Assembly (NCBI RefSeq): GCF_015831345.1
Contig: NZ_JADWYS010000001.1
Span: forward strand, 2,180,118-2,244,117
Origin: Caenimonas aquaedulcis
Lineage (GTDB): Bacteria > Pseudomonadota > Gammaproteobacteria > Burkholderiales > Burkholderiaceae_C
DNA length: 64,000 nt
Direction: 5' to 3'
Position numbers and translations under genes: made by a program. Every line of letters begins with the position of its first letter. The first letter of the stretch is position 1. The notes under the pieces were generated by a model. That model was not told the origin of the DNA. It saw only the letters and a list, made by a program, of their open reading frames with translations, and searched no databases. Of this stretch, positions 24,899-33,431 are shown one piece after another.

Positions 24899-25702
24899 TC
24901 AGTACCCCTGCCGGGCCAGGAAGGCGTCGATCGCGTCGGCGCTCGCGCCCGGCGCGCTCAAGTGCGGGCAGTGGCCCTGGTTCTCGATGATCGCGAGCGT
25001 CGCCTTCGGCAGCGTGCGCTGCAGGTACTCGCCGACCGCGCGCGGCGCGATGATGTCGTCGCTGCACTGCAGGATCAGCGTGGGCGTGTCGAGCTTGTGC
25101 AGGTCCGCGCGGTTGTCCGAGAGGAAGGTGACGCGCGCGAACTGCTTGGCGATTTCCGGGTCGGTGCGGCAGAAGCTGTTGGTGAGCTCCATGCCGAGCG
25201 CGGGCTGCTCCGGCGCGCCCATGATGGCCGGCGCCATGTTGCTGGCCCAGCCGAGGTAGTTGCTTTCCAGCGCCTCGAGCAGGCCGTCGATGTCCTTGCG
25301 CTCGAAGCCGCCCACGTAATCGCCGTCGTTGATGTAGCAGGGGGACGGGCCGACCATCACCTGCGCCGCGAAGCGCCCGGGCTTGGCGATGTCGGCGAGC
25401 ATGCCGATCATCGCGCTCACCGAATGGCCCACGAAGATGGAAGGCCCCTCGGCGAACTCGTCGACGATCTCGCACACGTCGTGCGCATAGCCGTGCAGCG
25501 AGTCGTACCTGGTCCTGTCGTACGCGGCGAGGTCGGAGTTGCCACTGCCCACCAGGTCGAAGAGCACGGTGCGAAAGCGCCCGGCATACGTGGGCGCCAT
25601 CAGCCGCCACATGTTCTGGTCGCAGCCGAACCCATGGGCGAAAAACACCGTGGCCGGACCTTTCCCCTGGACCTGGACGTTGTTGCGGCGTTGCACGCTC
25701 AT
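24899..25702 (-). CDS. RsbQ/KAI2-like alpha/beta hydrolase
   Basis: A 267-residue hydrolase with the triad S94 (VGHSVSAMIG), D216 (CSDDIIAP) and H244 (QGHCPHLSAP). The nucleophile-elbow and histidine motifs match the RsbQ/D14/KAI2 group closely, more so than haloperoxidases or esterases. In Bacillus RsbQ acts with the PAS phosphatase RsbP to sense energy stress, probably by supplying a small hydrophobic ligand. Here the next gene encodes a PAS histidine kinase. ATG 25702 is the first in-frame start giving the conserved N-terminus MSVQRRNNVQV. Confidence 0.9.
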   Translation of the reverse strand: MSVQRRNNVQVQGKGPATVFFAHGFGCDQNMWRLMAPTYAGRFRTVLFDLVGSGNSDLAAYDRTRYDSLHGYAHDVCEIVDEFAEGPSIFVGHSVSAMIGMLADIAKPGRFAAQVMVGPSPCYINDGDYVGGFERKDIDGLLEALESNYLGWASNMAPAIMGAPEQPALGMELTNSFCRTDPEIAKQFARVTFLSDNRADLHKLDTPTLILQCSDDIIAPRAVGEYLQRTLPKATLAIIENQGHCPHLSAPGASADAIDAFLARQGY

Positions 25703-25840
25703 GGGGGGAGGCCTTCCTGCTGGGATGCGCTGGAGCAAACAGCGCAACAGCCCGCACATTGTGCCTCCCGAGTGCGTCCGCGATGTAAAGCGCCCCCGGC
25801 GACACGGCGGCGCGGCGCGCGACGACCCGCTGAGACGCGG

Positions 25841-25856
25841 CGCTCCTACAGGAGCG
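25841..25856. repeat. Short hairpin-forming inverted repeat in the 25703-25928 intergenic region
   Basis: CGCTCC (25841-25846), loop TACA, GGAGCG (25851-25856), about 73 bp before the secreted-protein gene at 25929. This 226-bp interval is the longest non-coding gap of the window. It lies between divergent genes and must hold both promoters, but I see no clear -35/-10 pair. Confidence 0.35.
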
Positions 25857-25928
25857 GCGCCGCCCCGGGACGAGCATGGATGCAGGCGCGGCGACTCGCT
25901 TGCGCTCCCCACCCACGGAGATGACATC

Positions 25929-26231
25929 ATGCGATTCGCCCTCCTTTGCGCCGCCGTCCTCGCCACCGCACCCGCATTCGCGGATGAGCTGGTCGCCGTC
26001 AACGGCGCCGACCAGGTCCGCCTGTCCGACAGCCCGTGCTCCAGCGAGAAGGTGCTGAGCCAGATCTCGCCGCGCGCACGCGCCATCCTGCGCGACGCGC
26101 GCGCCGTGGTGCAAGGCCAGTCCTTCAGCGCCTGCTGGGCCGTCGACGGCGAAGCTGCCCACCTGCTCTACGAAGACGGCGACCAGGGCCTGATCCCGCT
26201 GGCTGACTTCAAGCAGCCCGCCTCGGCCTGA
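25929..26231 (+). CDS. Small periplasmic protein of unknown function
   Basis: 100 aa with a Sec signal peptide (MRFALLCAAVLATAPAFA, cleavage after AFA). The mature part (DELVAVNGADQVRLSDSPCSSEKVL...) has two cysteines about 30 residues apart, in DSPCSS and FSACWAVDG, that could form a disulphide. GGAG lies 8 bases before the ATG. No family recognised. Confidence 0.75.
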   Translation: MRFALLCAAVLATAPAFADELVAVNGADQVRLSDSPCSSEKVLSQISPRARAILRDARAVVQGQSFSACWAVDGEAAHLLYEDGDQGLIPLADFKQPASA

Positions 26232-26256
26232 TCCGCGCCAAGAATTCCACGGTTTC

Positions 26257-26280
26257 GCAGCGTACGTAACGTAACGCTGC
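26257..26280. repeat. Near-palindrome upstream of the lipoprotein gene
   Basis: GCAGCGT (26257-26263) and ACGCTGC (26274-26280) flank the internally repetitive centre ACGTAACGTA. The whole 24-bp element is almost symmetric. It lies 76 bp before the lipoprotein ATG and 25 bp after the preceding stop, a position that suits an operator. The regulator is unknown. Confidence 0.45.
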
Positions 26281-26356
26281 AGTCCCTTGCAGCCCGTGAC
26301 GTTTGTTCGCGGGTGACTCGTCCTCACAATGGCCGCCTTTGGCTTTTGGAGTTCGG

Positions 26357-27631
26357 ATGCAACAGGACGTGACGCGTGGATCGATGGTGATGGGTGTGCT
26401 CGCCCTGGCGCTGGCTGGATGCGGCGGTGGTGGTGGTGGGACGGACTCGCCCGCTGCGGCCGCGGTCTCGGCGCCATCCTCCTCGACTTCTTCCCCTTCG
26501 GCATCGCCGGGGACTTCGACGCAAGCTGCGTCGACCACTCCCGCCGCGCAGCTCCCCACCGCCAGCACCACGCCCTCCGGCGCCCTGGCCGCGGCGCCGA
26601 TGCTGGCCGACTGCGAACTCTTCCCCGCCTCCGCGATCTTCAACACACGCATCGACGACACCTCGCGCTTCCCCGTCCACGCGCAGAGCGCCACCTGGAA
26701 GAACCTCGTGGGCACCTCGGTGCCGTTCAGCACCGACTGGGGCGTGAACGACAACCCCGCCAGCTACTCGACTTACTGGGGCATGCCGGTGAACATCATC
26801 GACGGCAGCGCCGCGACCACCGACTGGCCCGTCGTCTCCTACGACTTCTCCACCTCCGGGGTGAGCATGGAGCGCGGCTATCCCGACAAGAGCGACTGCG
26901 CCACCGTCGGCGGCGACGGCTACGCGATCACGCGGCCCTGCGGCGCGGTGCCCACCGGCCAGCGGCGCTTCCCCTTCCCCCTGTCCTCGCGCGTGCTCAA
27001 CGAGGACGGCAACTGCAACGACCCCAACACCTGCGGCGACCGTCACCTGCTGGTCGTCGAGAAGGGCGCCTGCCGCCTGTGGGAGGCGTACTTCGCCTAC
27101 CAGCTCTCCGGCCAGTGGTACGCGATGGCGACGGCGGCATGGGACATGAAGTCGCTCTCGCTGCGCCCCGACGACTGGGCCGCCGGCGATGCCGCGGGCC
27201 TGCCGATCACGCCGCTGCTCGCGAAGGCGGCCGAGGCCTCCTCCGGTGAGATCCGCCATGCGCTGCGCGTGAACTTCAGCGACGCGAAGCTGTCGCTGGA
27301 ACACGTGTGGCCGGCGCGCTTCGCCTCCGGTTGGGACAACCCCGGCGCCATCCCCTTCGGCTCGCTGCTGCGGCTGCGCGCGGACTTCGTGATCCCCGAC
27401 GACTGGACCACGCAGGCGAAGGCCCTGGCCACCGCGGCCAAACGCTATGGCCTGTACGTCACGGACAACGGCGCCGACTTCTTCGTGCAGGGCGAGCCTA
27501 ATGCCGCGTGGGACCTGCGCACGAACGCGCAGATGCGCAACATCACGATGGCCGACATGGAGTTCGTCGACCTGAAGTCCGTGACCTCCGATCCGCGCTT
27601 TTCGAAGGACTCGATGGCGGCGAGCTGGTAA
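26357..27631 (+). CDS. Large lipoprotein with Gly run and Ser/Thr/Ala/Pro linker, unknown function
   Basis: A 424-residue lipoprotein. The lipobox LALAGC ends at about residue 22 and is followed by a run of six glycines. A disordered Ser/Thr/Ala/Pro linker runs to about residue 78, then a ~345-residue globular domain begins at [18 protein letters not shown]. The domain contains several cysteines ([28 protein letters not shown]) and aromatic-rich motifs. The linker suggests the domain is held away from the outer membrane. ATG 26357 has GGAG 5 bases upstream. I do not recognise the domain with confidence; an enzyme or carbohydrate-binding role is possible. Confidence 0.8.
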   Translation: MQQDVTRGSMVMGVLALALAGCGGGGGGTDSPAAAAVSAPSSSTSSPSASPGTSTQAASTTPAAQLPTASTTPSGALAAAPMLADCELFPASAIFNTRIDDTSRFPVHAQSATWKNLVGTSVPFSTDWGVNDNPASYSTYWGMPVNIIDGSAATTDWPVVSYDFSTSGVSMERGYPDKSDCATVGGDGYAITRPCGAVPTGQRRFPFPLSSRVLNEDGNCNDPNTCGDRHLLVVEKGACRLWEAYFAYQLSGQWYAMATAAWDMKSLSLRPDDWAAGDAAGLPITPLLAKAAEASSGEIRHALRVNFSDAKLSLEHVWPARFASGWDNPGAIPFGSLLRLRADFVIPDDWTTQAKALATAAKRYGLYVTDNGADFFVQGEPNAAWDLRTNAQMRNITMADMEFVDLKSVTSDPRFSKDSMAASW

Positions 27632-27665
27632 GGGTGCGCGTGCCCGCCTTGGCACAATCGGGCGC

Positions 27666-28421
27666 ATGAGCCAAGCCAACGACAAACCCCTGGGTCCCGA
27701 GGATTTCGACGCGCAGGACGCCGAGCTGGATGCGCTGCGCGAGCACGACGAGGAGGTGCCGCAGTGGGAATTCTGCGAAGGCTTCCTCGCCGCGCTGGTG
27801 TGCACGCGCCGCGCGATCCCGCCGGAGGAATACTGGCCCGTGCTGCTGGGCGACGGCTTCAAGCCCAACGAGCACATGGAGTTCGTGTGGCGCTGGCGCC
27901 GGCGCTGGGAGGAAATCGCCGCGTCGCTGGACGCGCCGGTCGAGGACCTCGACGACGAACGCACCTTCCAGCCGGAGACGCTGGACACGCGCGGCGAACT
28001 GCTGATGCTGCCCGAAGCGGAGCGCGGCGACATCGACCTCTCCACGCTGCCCGCCTACGCGCAAGTGTGGGCGATCGGCTTCATGTATGCGGTGGAGACC
28101 TGGCCGGAAGAATGGGCCGCGCCGCGCGACAAGGACGCCGCGGAGATGCTGGACCAGGCGCTGGAGCGCATCGTCGTGCTCACCGAGGACGACACCGGCA
28201 AGCCGGAGGTCTCGATGATCGCGGAGGATGGCCCGCCCAGCGTGAGCACGGCGCGCCTGGACGATCTGGGCGCCGCGATCTGGGCGGTGTACGACCTGCG
28301 CCAGCTCTGGAAGAGTCTGGGCCCCAAGGTGGAAACCGTGCGCAAGGGCGAGCAGCCGGGCCGCAACGACCCGTGCCCGTGCGGCAGCGGCAAGAAGTTC
28401 AAGAAGTGCCACGGCGCCTGA
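27666..28421 (+). CDS. YecA/UPF0149-family protein with C-terminal SEC-C motif
   Basis: 251 aa. The N-terminal ~190 residues are helical and acidic and resemble UPF0149/YecA ([36 protein letters not shown]). The C-terminus is a SEC-C zinc motif, [19 protein letters not shown], with the CxCx8C(H) ligand pattern. SEC-C modules bind zinc and contact SecB/ribosomes in other proteins, but the role of YecA-type proteins is not settled. It stands alone between two secreted-protein genes. Confidence 0.9.
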   Translation: MSQANDKPLGPEDFDAQDAELDALREHDEEVPQWEFCEGFLAALVCTRRAIPPEEYWPVLLGDGFKPNEHMEFVWRWRRRWEEIAASLDAPVEDLDDERTFQPETLDTRGELLMLPEAERGDIDLSTLPAYAQVWAIGFMYAVETWPEEWAAPRDKDAAEMLDQALERIVVLTEDDTGKPEVSMIAEDGPPSVSTARLDDLGAAIWAVYDLRQLWKSLGPKVETVRKGEQPGRNDPCPCGSGKKFKKCHGA

Positions 28422-28445
28422 GCGCCGTGCACGAACTTCAGCGCA

Positions 28446-29453
28446 TCAGATGAATTCGATGCCGCTCTGGTTGACGCCGACGAGGTGCGCCGCGTTGTAG
28501 TTCGACTCGGCGGCGATCACCGCGAGTTCGCCGCGCGTGTTCGCGCCCGAGTCCAGCATGCTGGTGTAGGAAGCCAGGTCGCTCGCGCTCGGGTCGCTGC
28601 CGGTGAGGTTGTGATACACCAGCTTCACGAAGTCCGAGTTGGAAGCCGAGCCCGCGAGTTGCGTCACGAGCGGCAGCGAGGTCGCCAGGGTGGCGAGTTG
28701 CAACTCCGTGACGCCCGCGTCCGCCAGGTTGAGGCCGATGCCCACGTACTGCTCGTTGGCGAGGTAGGCCTCGCCGAACACCGCGGCGATCAGCTTGGCG
28801 ACGGTGCCGGCGTGGCCGTTCATGTCGAGCGCCAGGCTCAGGTCGCTGAAGTGCACGCGCTCGACGTTGGCCATGTTGACCGTCTCTCCGTTGCCCGACA
28901 CGGTGTAGCCCGCCGACGTGGCGGCGACCGTGTAGCTGGCCTTCGCATGCGTGAGGTACAGGGTGTCGAGGCCGGCGGCGCCGTCCACCGAGACCGTGCC
29001 CGGTGCGTGCACCGGTGCGTTGGCGACGACCGCGCCGGAGAAATTGAGCGCACCGCCCCAGTTCAGGTCGGACTGGCCGGGAATGGTGGAACCGTCGGCG
29101 CTGCGGAAATAGCTGGCCGACGTCACGGGCAAAACCGTTCCGTTCAGCGTGATGCTGGACACGTACAGGTTGCGGTCGCCCGCCGTGTAGCTCTGCTGCT
29201 CGTCGTTGGTGTATTCCAGGCTCACGGTGCTGGGCGTCACGCCCGCGGGAATCTGCACGGACACCGTCTGCGTGGCGCCGATGGCGTGGTCCGCATTGAT
29301 GGTCACGCCGGAGACGAGCTTCTGGCCGTTGACGAGCACGTTGATGACCGGGTAGACGCCGCCTTCGGCGGAGGAGCCGCTCAGCGTCAGCAGCAGGTTG
29401 CTGCCGAAGGGTTGGATCGCGTCGTTGCCCGCGGTGCCGTTGAAGTCTGCCAT
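28446..29453 (-). CDS. Secreted protein with xylan-binding-type CBM and DUF4214-like domain
   Basis: A 335-residue acidic protein with no Sec signal. The N-terminus MADFNGTAGNDAI resembles RTX-type starts. Residues about 20-100 (VINVLVNGQKLVSG...VSLEYTNDEQQS...RNLYVSSITLNG) match the Ca-dependent xylan-binding CBM (CBM60-like) pattern. The C-terminal ~110 residues (AKLIAAVFGEAYLANEQYVGIGLNLADAG...FVKLVYHNLTG) look like DUF4214, a helical module common at the ends of type I-secreted proteins. It is probably extracellular and sugar-binding. No transporter gene is near, and a second such orphan lies at 3714-5588. Confidence 0.78.
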   Translation of the reverse strand: MADFNGTAGNDAIQPFGSNLLLTLSGSSAEGGVYPVINVLVNGQKLVSGVTINADHAIGATQTVSVQIPAGVTPSTVSLEYTNDEQQSYTAGDRNLYVSSITLNGTVLPVTSASYFRSADGSTIPGQSDLNWGGALNFSGAVVANAPVHAPGTVSVDGAAGLDTLYLTHAKASYTVAATSAGYTVSGNGETVNMANVERVHFSDLSLALDMNGHAGTVAKLIAAVFGEAYLANEQYVGIGLNLADAGVTELQLATLATSLPLVTQLAGSASNSDFVKLVYHNLTGSDPSASDLASYTSMLDSGANTRGELAVIAAESNYNAAHLVGVNQSGIEFI

Positions 29454-29578
29454 GGGTAGCCTCTCACATTGGTTGGTTCGATGGTCCAGACTCTACGCAG
29501 CGACCCCTGCCTCTGCCATGGCGCATTCGGACTACGCGAGGGGCGCAAGGGTTTCAGGGTGTGACCGATGCGCACATC

Positions 29579-29607
29579 TTCGACACATTTGACCCTCTAA
29601 ATATGAT
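29579..29607 (+). promoter_or_regulatory. Possible promoter of the TetR-SDR-MATE operon
   Basis: TTCGAC (29579-29584) and TATGAT (29602-29607) are separated by 17 bp. The -10 lies inside the left arm of the palindromic operator, so repressor binding would block RNA polymerase. An alternative -35 is TTGACC at 29589-29594. Weak on its own, supported by location. Confidence 0.35.
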
Positions 29608-29620
29608 GGTCATCATATTT
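29599..29620. promoter_or_regulatory. Perfect 22-bp palindrome, probable TetR-family operator
   Basis: Arms AAATATGATG (29599-29608) and CATCATATTT (29611-29620) with a GT centre match without error. The A+T-rich element stands out in very GC-rich DNA and ends 4 bp before the first possible start codon of the TetR gene. This is the usual arrangement for self-repression, and would also control the SDR and MATE genes downstream. Confidence 0.8.
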
Positions 29621-29624
29621 TGGC

Positions 29625-30227
29625 ATGATGCGGGCCATGGACACTCCCGCCACCAAGAAGGAACTCACGCACCGCCGCATCGTGGAGACCGCCGCGCGCG
29701 CCATCCGCCGGGGCGGCTTCCATGGCGTGGGCGTCGCGGACATCATGAAAGAAGCCGGGCTCACGCACGGCGGCTTCTACGCGCACTTCGCCTCGCGCGA
29801 CGCGCTGCTGGCCGAGGCGCTCGCGCAGGCCGGCCGCGAAAGCGGCGAGCGCATCGCCAAGGGCGCCGCGGCCAGGCAATCCGGCGGCGCCAGCGCGTTC
29901 CGCGCCATGGTGGACGGCTACCTGTCGGAGAGCCACGCGGGCGAGACCGAACGCGGATGCCCCGTCGCCGCGCTCCTCGGCGAGATGCCCCGGCAGGCGC
30001 CGGAAGTGCGCGCCGCCGCGTCGGAGCGCGTGCACGGCCTGATCGCCACCGTGCGCAAGGCGCTTCCCGCGGGCACGCCCGCATCGCATGCACCGCTCAT
30101 CGCGAGCCAGCTCGTCGGCGCGCTGCAGATGGCGCGCGCGCTCGGCGACGGGGCCGAAGGCAAGGCCCTGCTCTCGCAGACGCGGCGGCACCTGCTCGCG
30201 CAATACGACGCCCCGTCCCGCTCCTAA
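29625..30227 (+). CDS. TetR-family transcriptional regulator
   Basis: Up to 200 aa. The N-terminal helix-turn-helix is clear (IVETAARAIRRGGFHGVGVADIMKEAGLTHGGFYAHFASRDALLAEAL), followed by an all-helical ligand domain with AETERGCPVAALLGEMPRQ. Three in-frame ATGs (29625, 29628, 29637) are possible. The third, giving MDTPATKKE, aligns best with family starts, while the first lies 5 bp from the operator. It probably represses its own operon with the SDR (32 bp downstream) and the MATE pump until a small molecule binds. Confidence 0.92.
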   Translation: MMRAMDTPATKKELTHRRIVETAARAIRRGGFHGVGVADIMKEAGLTHGGFYAHFASRDALLAEALAQAGRESGERIAKGAAARQSGGASAFRAMVDGYLSESHAGETERGCPVAALLGEMPRQAPEVRAAASERVHGLIATVRKALPAGTPASHAPLIASQLVGALQMARALGDGAEGKALLSQTRRHLLAQYDAPSRS

Positions 30228-30259
30228 CACCCTTCCCTCCAAGACCCACAGGAATTGTC

Positions 30260-30961
30260 ATGAAGCTCCACAACGCAGTCGTCCTCGTCACCGGCGCCAA
30301 TCGCGGCATCGGGCTCGCCTTCGCGCGCGAAGCGCTCGCACGCGGGGCGCGCAAGGTCTACGCCGGCGCGCGCAACCCGGCGTCCGTCACGCTGCCCGGC
30401 GTGGAGGCCGTCCAGCTCGACGTGACGAGCGCCGCGGACATCGCGGCCGCCGCGCAGCGCTGCGGCGATGTCACGGTGTTGATCAACAACGCGGGCATCG
30501 CCTCCTTCGGCGGGTTCCTTGCGGAGGGCAGCATCGAATCCGCGCGCACGCAGATGGACACCAACTTCTTCGGCCCGCTGCTGCTCACGCGCGCCTTCGC
30601 CCCGGTGCTCGCGGCCCATGGCGGCGGCGCGCTGCTGAATGTGCTGTCCGTCGCGAGCTGGATCAACCGCCCCATGCTCGGCGTCTACGGCGCCACCAAG
30701 TCCGCCGCATGGGCGCTCACGAACGGGTTGCGGCACGAGCTGCGCGGGCAGGGCACGCAGGTGCTCGGCATGCACGTCGGTTTCGTCGACACCGACCTCA
30801 CCAAGGGCATCGACATGCCCAAGTCCTCGCCCGACGTCATCGTCAAGCGCACGCTCGACGCCCTCGAGGCCGGCGCGGAGGAAGTATTGGCGGACGACAT
30901 CACGAAGCAGGTGAAGCTCGGGTTGAACGCCGAGCCGCCGGTCTACCTGGCGGCCGCATGA
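30260..30961 (+). CDS. SDR-family oxidoreductase
   Basis: A 233-residue classical short-chain dehydrogenase with the nucleotide motif TGANRGIG (about 11-18), NNAG, and the catalytic S/Y/K set in SVASWINRPMLGVYGATKSA. It would reduce or oxidise a small carbonyl/alcohol with NAD(P)(H). It sits between the TetR gene and the MATE gene and overlaps the latter by ATGA. A plausible job is detoxifying the same compound that the pump exports (inference). Confidence 0.9.
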   Translation: MKLHNAVVLVTGANRGIGLAFAREALARGARKVYAGARNPASVTLPGVEAVQLDVTSAADIAAAAQRCGDVTVLINNAGIASFGGFLAEGSIESARTQMDTNFFGPLLLTRAFAPVLAAHGGGALLNVLSVASWINRPMLGVYGATKSAAWALTNGLRHELRGQGTQVLGMHVGFVDTDLTKGIDMPKSSPDVIVKRTLDALEAGAEEVLADDITKQVKLGLNAEPPVYLAAA

Positions 30962-32328
30962 CCGCCGCCGCCGTACCGGCCGGCGCCATGTCGCGCACGC
31001 AGCAGATGCTGCTCGGGCCGCTGGTGCCCACGCTGCTGCGCCTGGCCGCGCCGAACATCATGGGCCTCTTCGCGATGACGCTCGTCATCGGCTACGACGG
31101 CTTCATCCTCGGCCGCCTCGGCGCGGATGCGCTCGCCGGCGTCGCGCTCGTGCTGCCGCTGTCGATGCTGATGCTGCAGATGTCGGCGGGCGGCATCGGC
31201 GGGGCGACGACGGCCGCGGTGGCGCGTGCGATCGGCGCGGGGCAGCCCGGCGAAGCCAATCGCCTCGCGCAGCACGCGCTGGTGGTCGCCGCCGTCGCGG
31301 CGGCGCTCTTCACCCTTGCGCTGGTCGGCGGTGGAAGCTTCATCTACGCCGCCATGGGCGGGCGCGGCGCGCCGCTCGGCCAGGCGCTGGCGTATTCCAA
31401 CGTGATCTTCGGCGGCGCCCTCCTCGTGTGGCTCACCAACGTGCTCTCCGGCGTGGTGCGCGGCGCGGGCAACATGCTGCTGCCGTCCCTCGTCCTGCTC
31501 GGGATGGCGCTCGTCCACCTCGTGCTGTGCCCGCTGCTCGTCTTCGGCGCGGGCGCGTGGCCCGGGCTGGGCGTCGCGGGCGCGGCCGCGAGCACCTTGA
31601 CGGTGAACGCGCTCGCCAGCGCCGTGCTGACGGCGCACTTGCTGCGTCCCGCGGGCACCGTGCGACTGGGCAGCGCGCCCTGGGCGCTGCGCAAAGAGCC
31701 CCTGCGTGCCCTGCTGCGCGTCGGCATTCCCGCGTCCTTCAGCCCCGTGATCAGCAACGCGTCCATCGCCATCGCCACGGCCCTCGCGGGCAGCTACGGC
31801 ACCGTGGCCCTCGCGGGGTACGGCGTGGCCGCGCGGCTGGAATACATCCTCGTGCCGATCGCGTTCGGCTTCGGCACCGCGCTCACGGCCATGGTCGCCA
31901 CGAACATCGGCGCGGGCCAGCCCGAGCGCGCCCTGCGCGTGACCTGGACCGGCGCGGGCGTCGTATTCGCGATCACCGGCGCGATCGGCCTGGCCGCCGC
32001 GCTGGCACCGGCGCTTTGGATGAACCTCTTCACGCCCGACGCCGCGGTGCGCAGCTTCGGCGGGCTGTACCTGAACATCGTGGGCGGCTGCTACGGGCTC
32101 TTCGGCCTGGGCCTCGCCCTTTTCTTCGCGTCGCAGGGCGCGGGACGCATGGCCTGGCCGCTGACCGCGAGCATGGCGCGGCTCGTCGTGGTGGGCCTCG
32201 GCGGCTGGGCTTGCGTGCACGGGTTTCACGCGCCTGCCGCTGCGTTCTTCTTCGTCGTGGCGGCGAGCTTCGCGGCGTATGCGCTGACGCTCGCGGCTGC
32301 GATCCGGCTGGGCGGCTGGACGCGATAA
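30958..32328 (+). CDS. MATE-family multidrug efflux transporter
   Basis: A 456-residue inner-membrane protein with about 12 hydrophobic segments in two related halves. Family patterns occur in both: LRLAAPNIMGLFAMTLVIGYDGFILGRLG in the first, and LRVGIPASFSPVISNASIAIATALAGSYG in the second, plus ATNIGAGQPERA. MATE pumps export cationic or lipophilic compounds using H+ or Na+ gradients. Translation is coupled to the SDR gene, and control by the upstream TetR repressor is likely. Confidence 0.93.
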   Translation: MTAAAVPAGAMSRTQQMLLGPLVPTLLRLAAPNIMGLFAMTLVIGYDGFILGRLGADALAGVALVLPLSMLMLQMSAGGIGGATTAAVARAIGAGQPGEANRLAQHALVVAAVAAALFTLALVGGGSFIYAAMGGRGAPLGQALAYSNVIFGGALLVWLTNVLSGVVRGAGNMLLPSLVLLGMALVHLVLCPLLVFGAGAWPGLGVAGAAASTLTVNALASAVLTAHLLRPAGTVRLGSAPWALRKEPLRALLRVGIPASFSPVISNASIAIATALAGSYGTVALAGYGVAARLEYILVPIAFGFGTALTAMVATNIGAGQPERALRVTWTGAGVVFAITGAIGLAAALAPALWMNLFTPDAAVRSFGGLYLNIVGGCYGLFGLGLALFFASQGAGRMAWPLTASMARLVVVGLGGWACVHGFHAPAAAFFFVVAASFAAYALTLAAAIRLGGWTR

Positions 32329-32372
32329 GCCCACATCCGGCGTATGCTGGCGGGCCCCACCAGGAGTTCCCC

Positions 32373-33431
32373 ATGCGCTACGTACCCCTCGGCCGCACCG
32401 GCCTTTTCGTCTCCGAACTGTGCCTGGGCACGATGACTTTCGGGGGCAGCGGCGAATCCATGTGGGCCAAGATCGGCGAACTGCAGCAAGCCGATGCGGA
32501 GCGGCTGGTGGGGCAGGCACTGGACGCGGGCATCAACTTCATCGACACGGCGGACGTCTATGCGGGCGGCGCGTCCGAGCGCATCACCGGCCAGGCGCTG
32601 CGCAACCTGAAGGTCGCGCGCGACCATGTGATCGTCGCGACCAAGTTCGGCCTCGAAGTGGACGCGCCGAACCCGAACGGCAAGGGCGCATCGCGCGGGC
32701 ACATCATGGACAGCGTGAAGGCGAGCCTGCAGCGCCTTCAGCTCGACCATATCGACCTCTACCAGATCCACGGGTTCGACCCCGCGACGCCGATCGAAGA
32801 GACGGTGCGGGCGCTCGACCAGCTCGTGCGGCACGGCCATGTGCGCTACGTGGGCGTCTCCAACTGGGCGGCATGGCAGATCGTGAAGGCGCTGGGCATC
32901 TCGGAGCGCCTGGGCCTCGCGCGCTTCGAATCGCTGCAGTCGTACTACACGGTGGCGGGCCGCGACCTGGAACGCGAGATCGTGCCGATGCTGCAGAGCG
33001 AAGGCCTGGGCCTGATGGTGTGGAGCCCGCTCGCGGGCGGCCTGCTCAGCGGCAAGTACGGGCGCGACAAGCAGGGCGAGGCCGGCAGCCGTCGCGTCGC
33101 CTTTGACTTCCCGCCGGTGGACAAGGATCGGGCTTGGGACTGCATCGACGCCATGAAGCCCATTGCCGACAGCAAGGGCGTGTCGGTCGCGCAGATCGCG
33201 CTCGCGTGGCTGCTGCACCAACCGCGGGTGACGAGCGTGATCGTGGGCGCCAAGCGGCCCGAGCAACTCGCGGACAACATCGCCGCGACGACGGTGTCGC
33301 TCAGCGCCGCGGAACTCGACGCGATCGACAAGGCGAGCCGCCTGCCCCGCGAATATCCCGCGTGGATGCTGGAGCGCCAGGGCGAGATGCGCCGCAAGCA
33401 GCTCGCCGCGGCGGCCGCTCAGCGCTTGTAG
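32373..33431 (+). CDS. Aldo/keto reductase
   Basis: A 352-residue (alpha/beta)8 NADPH-dependent oxidoreductase. Catalytic residues are visible as D and Y in NFIDTADVYAGG, K in VATKFGLE and H in YQIHGFD. The cofactor segment is SVIVGAKRPEQL. AGGAG lies 6 bases before ATG 32373. It converges on the sugar dehydrogenase gene with a 13-bp tail-to-tail overlap. Substrate unknown. Confidence 0.93.
   Translation: MRYVPLGRTGLFVSELCLGTMTFGGSGESMWAKIGELQQADAERLVGQALDAGINFIDTADVYAGGASERITGQALRNLKVARDHVIVATKFGLEVDAPNPNGKGASRGHIMDSVKASLQRLQLDHIDLYQIHGFDPATPIEETVRALDQLVRHGHVRYVGVSNWAAWQIVKALGISERLGLARFESLQSYYTVAGRDLEREIVPMLQSEGLGLMVWSPLAGGLLSGKYGRDKQGEAGSRRVAFDFPPVDKDRAWDCIDAMKPIADSKGVSVAQIALAWLLHQPRVTSVIVGAKRPEQLADNIAATTVSLSAAELDAIDKASRLPREYPAWMLERQGEMRRKQLAAAAAQRL

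Noticed and set aside
24899..25702. Annotation as a haloperoxidase or generic esterase
   Set aside because: The GHSVSAMIG and GHCPHLSAP motifs and the PAS-kinase partner fit the RsbQ/KAI2 group better.
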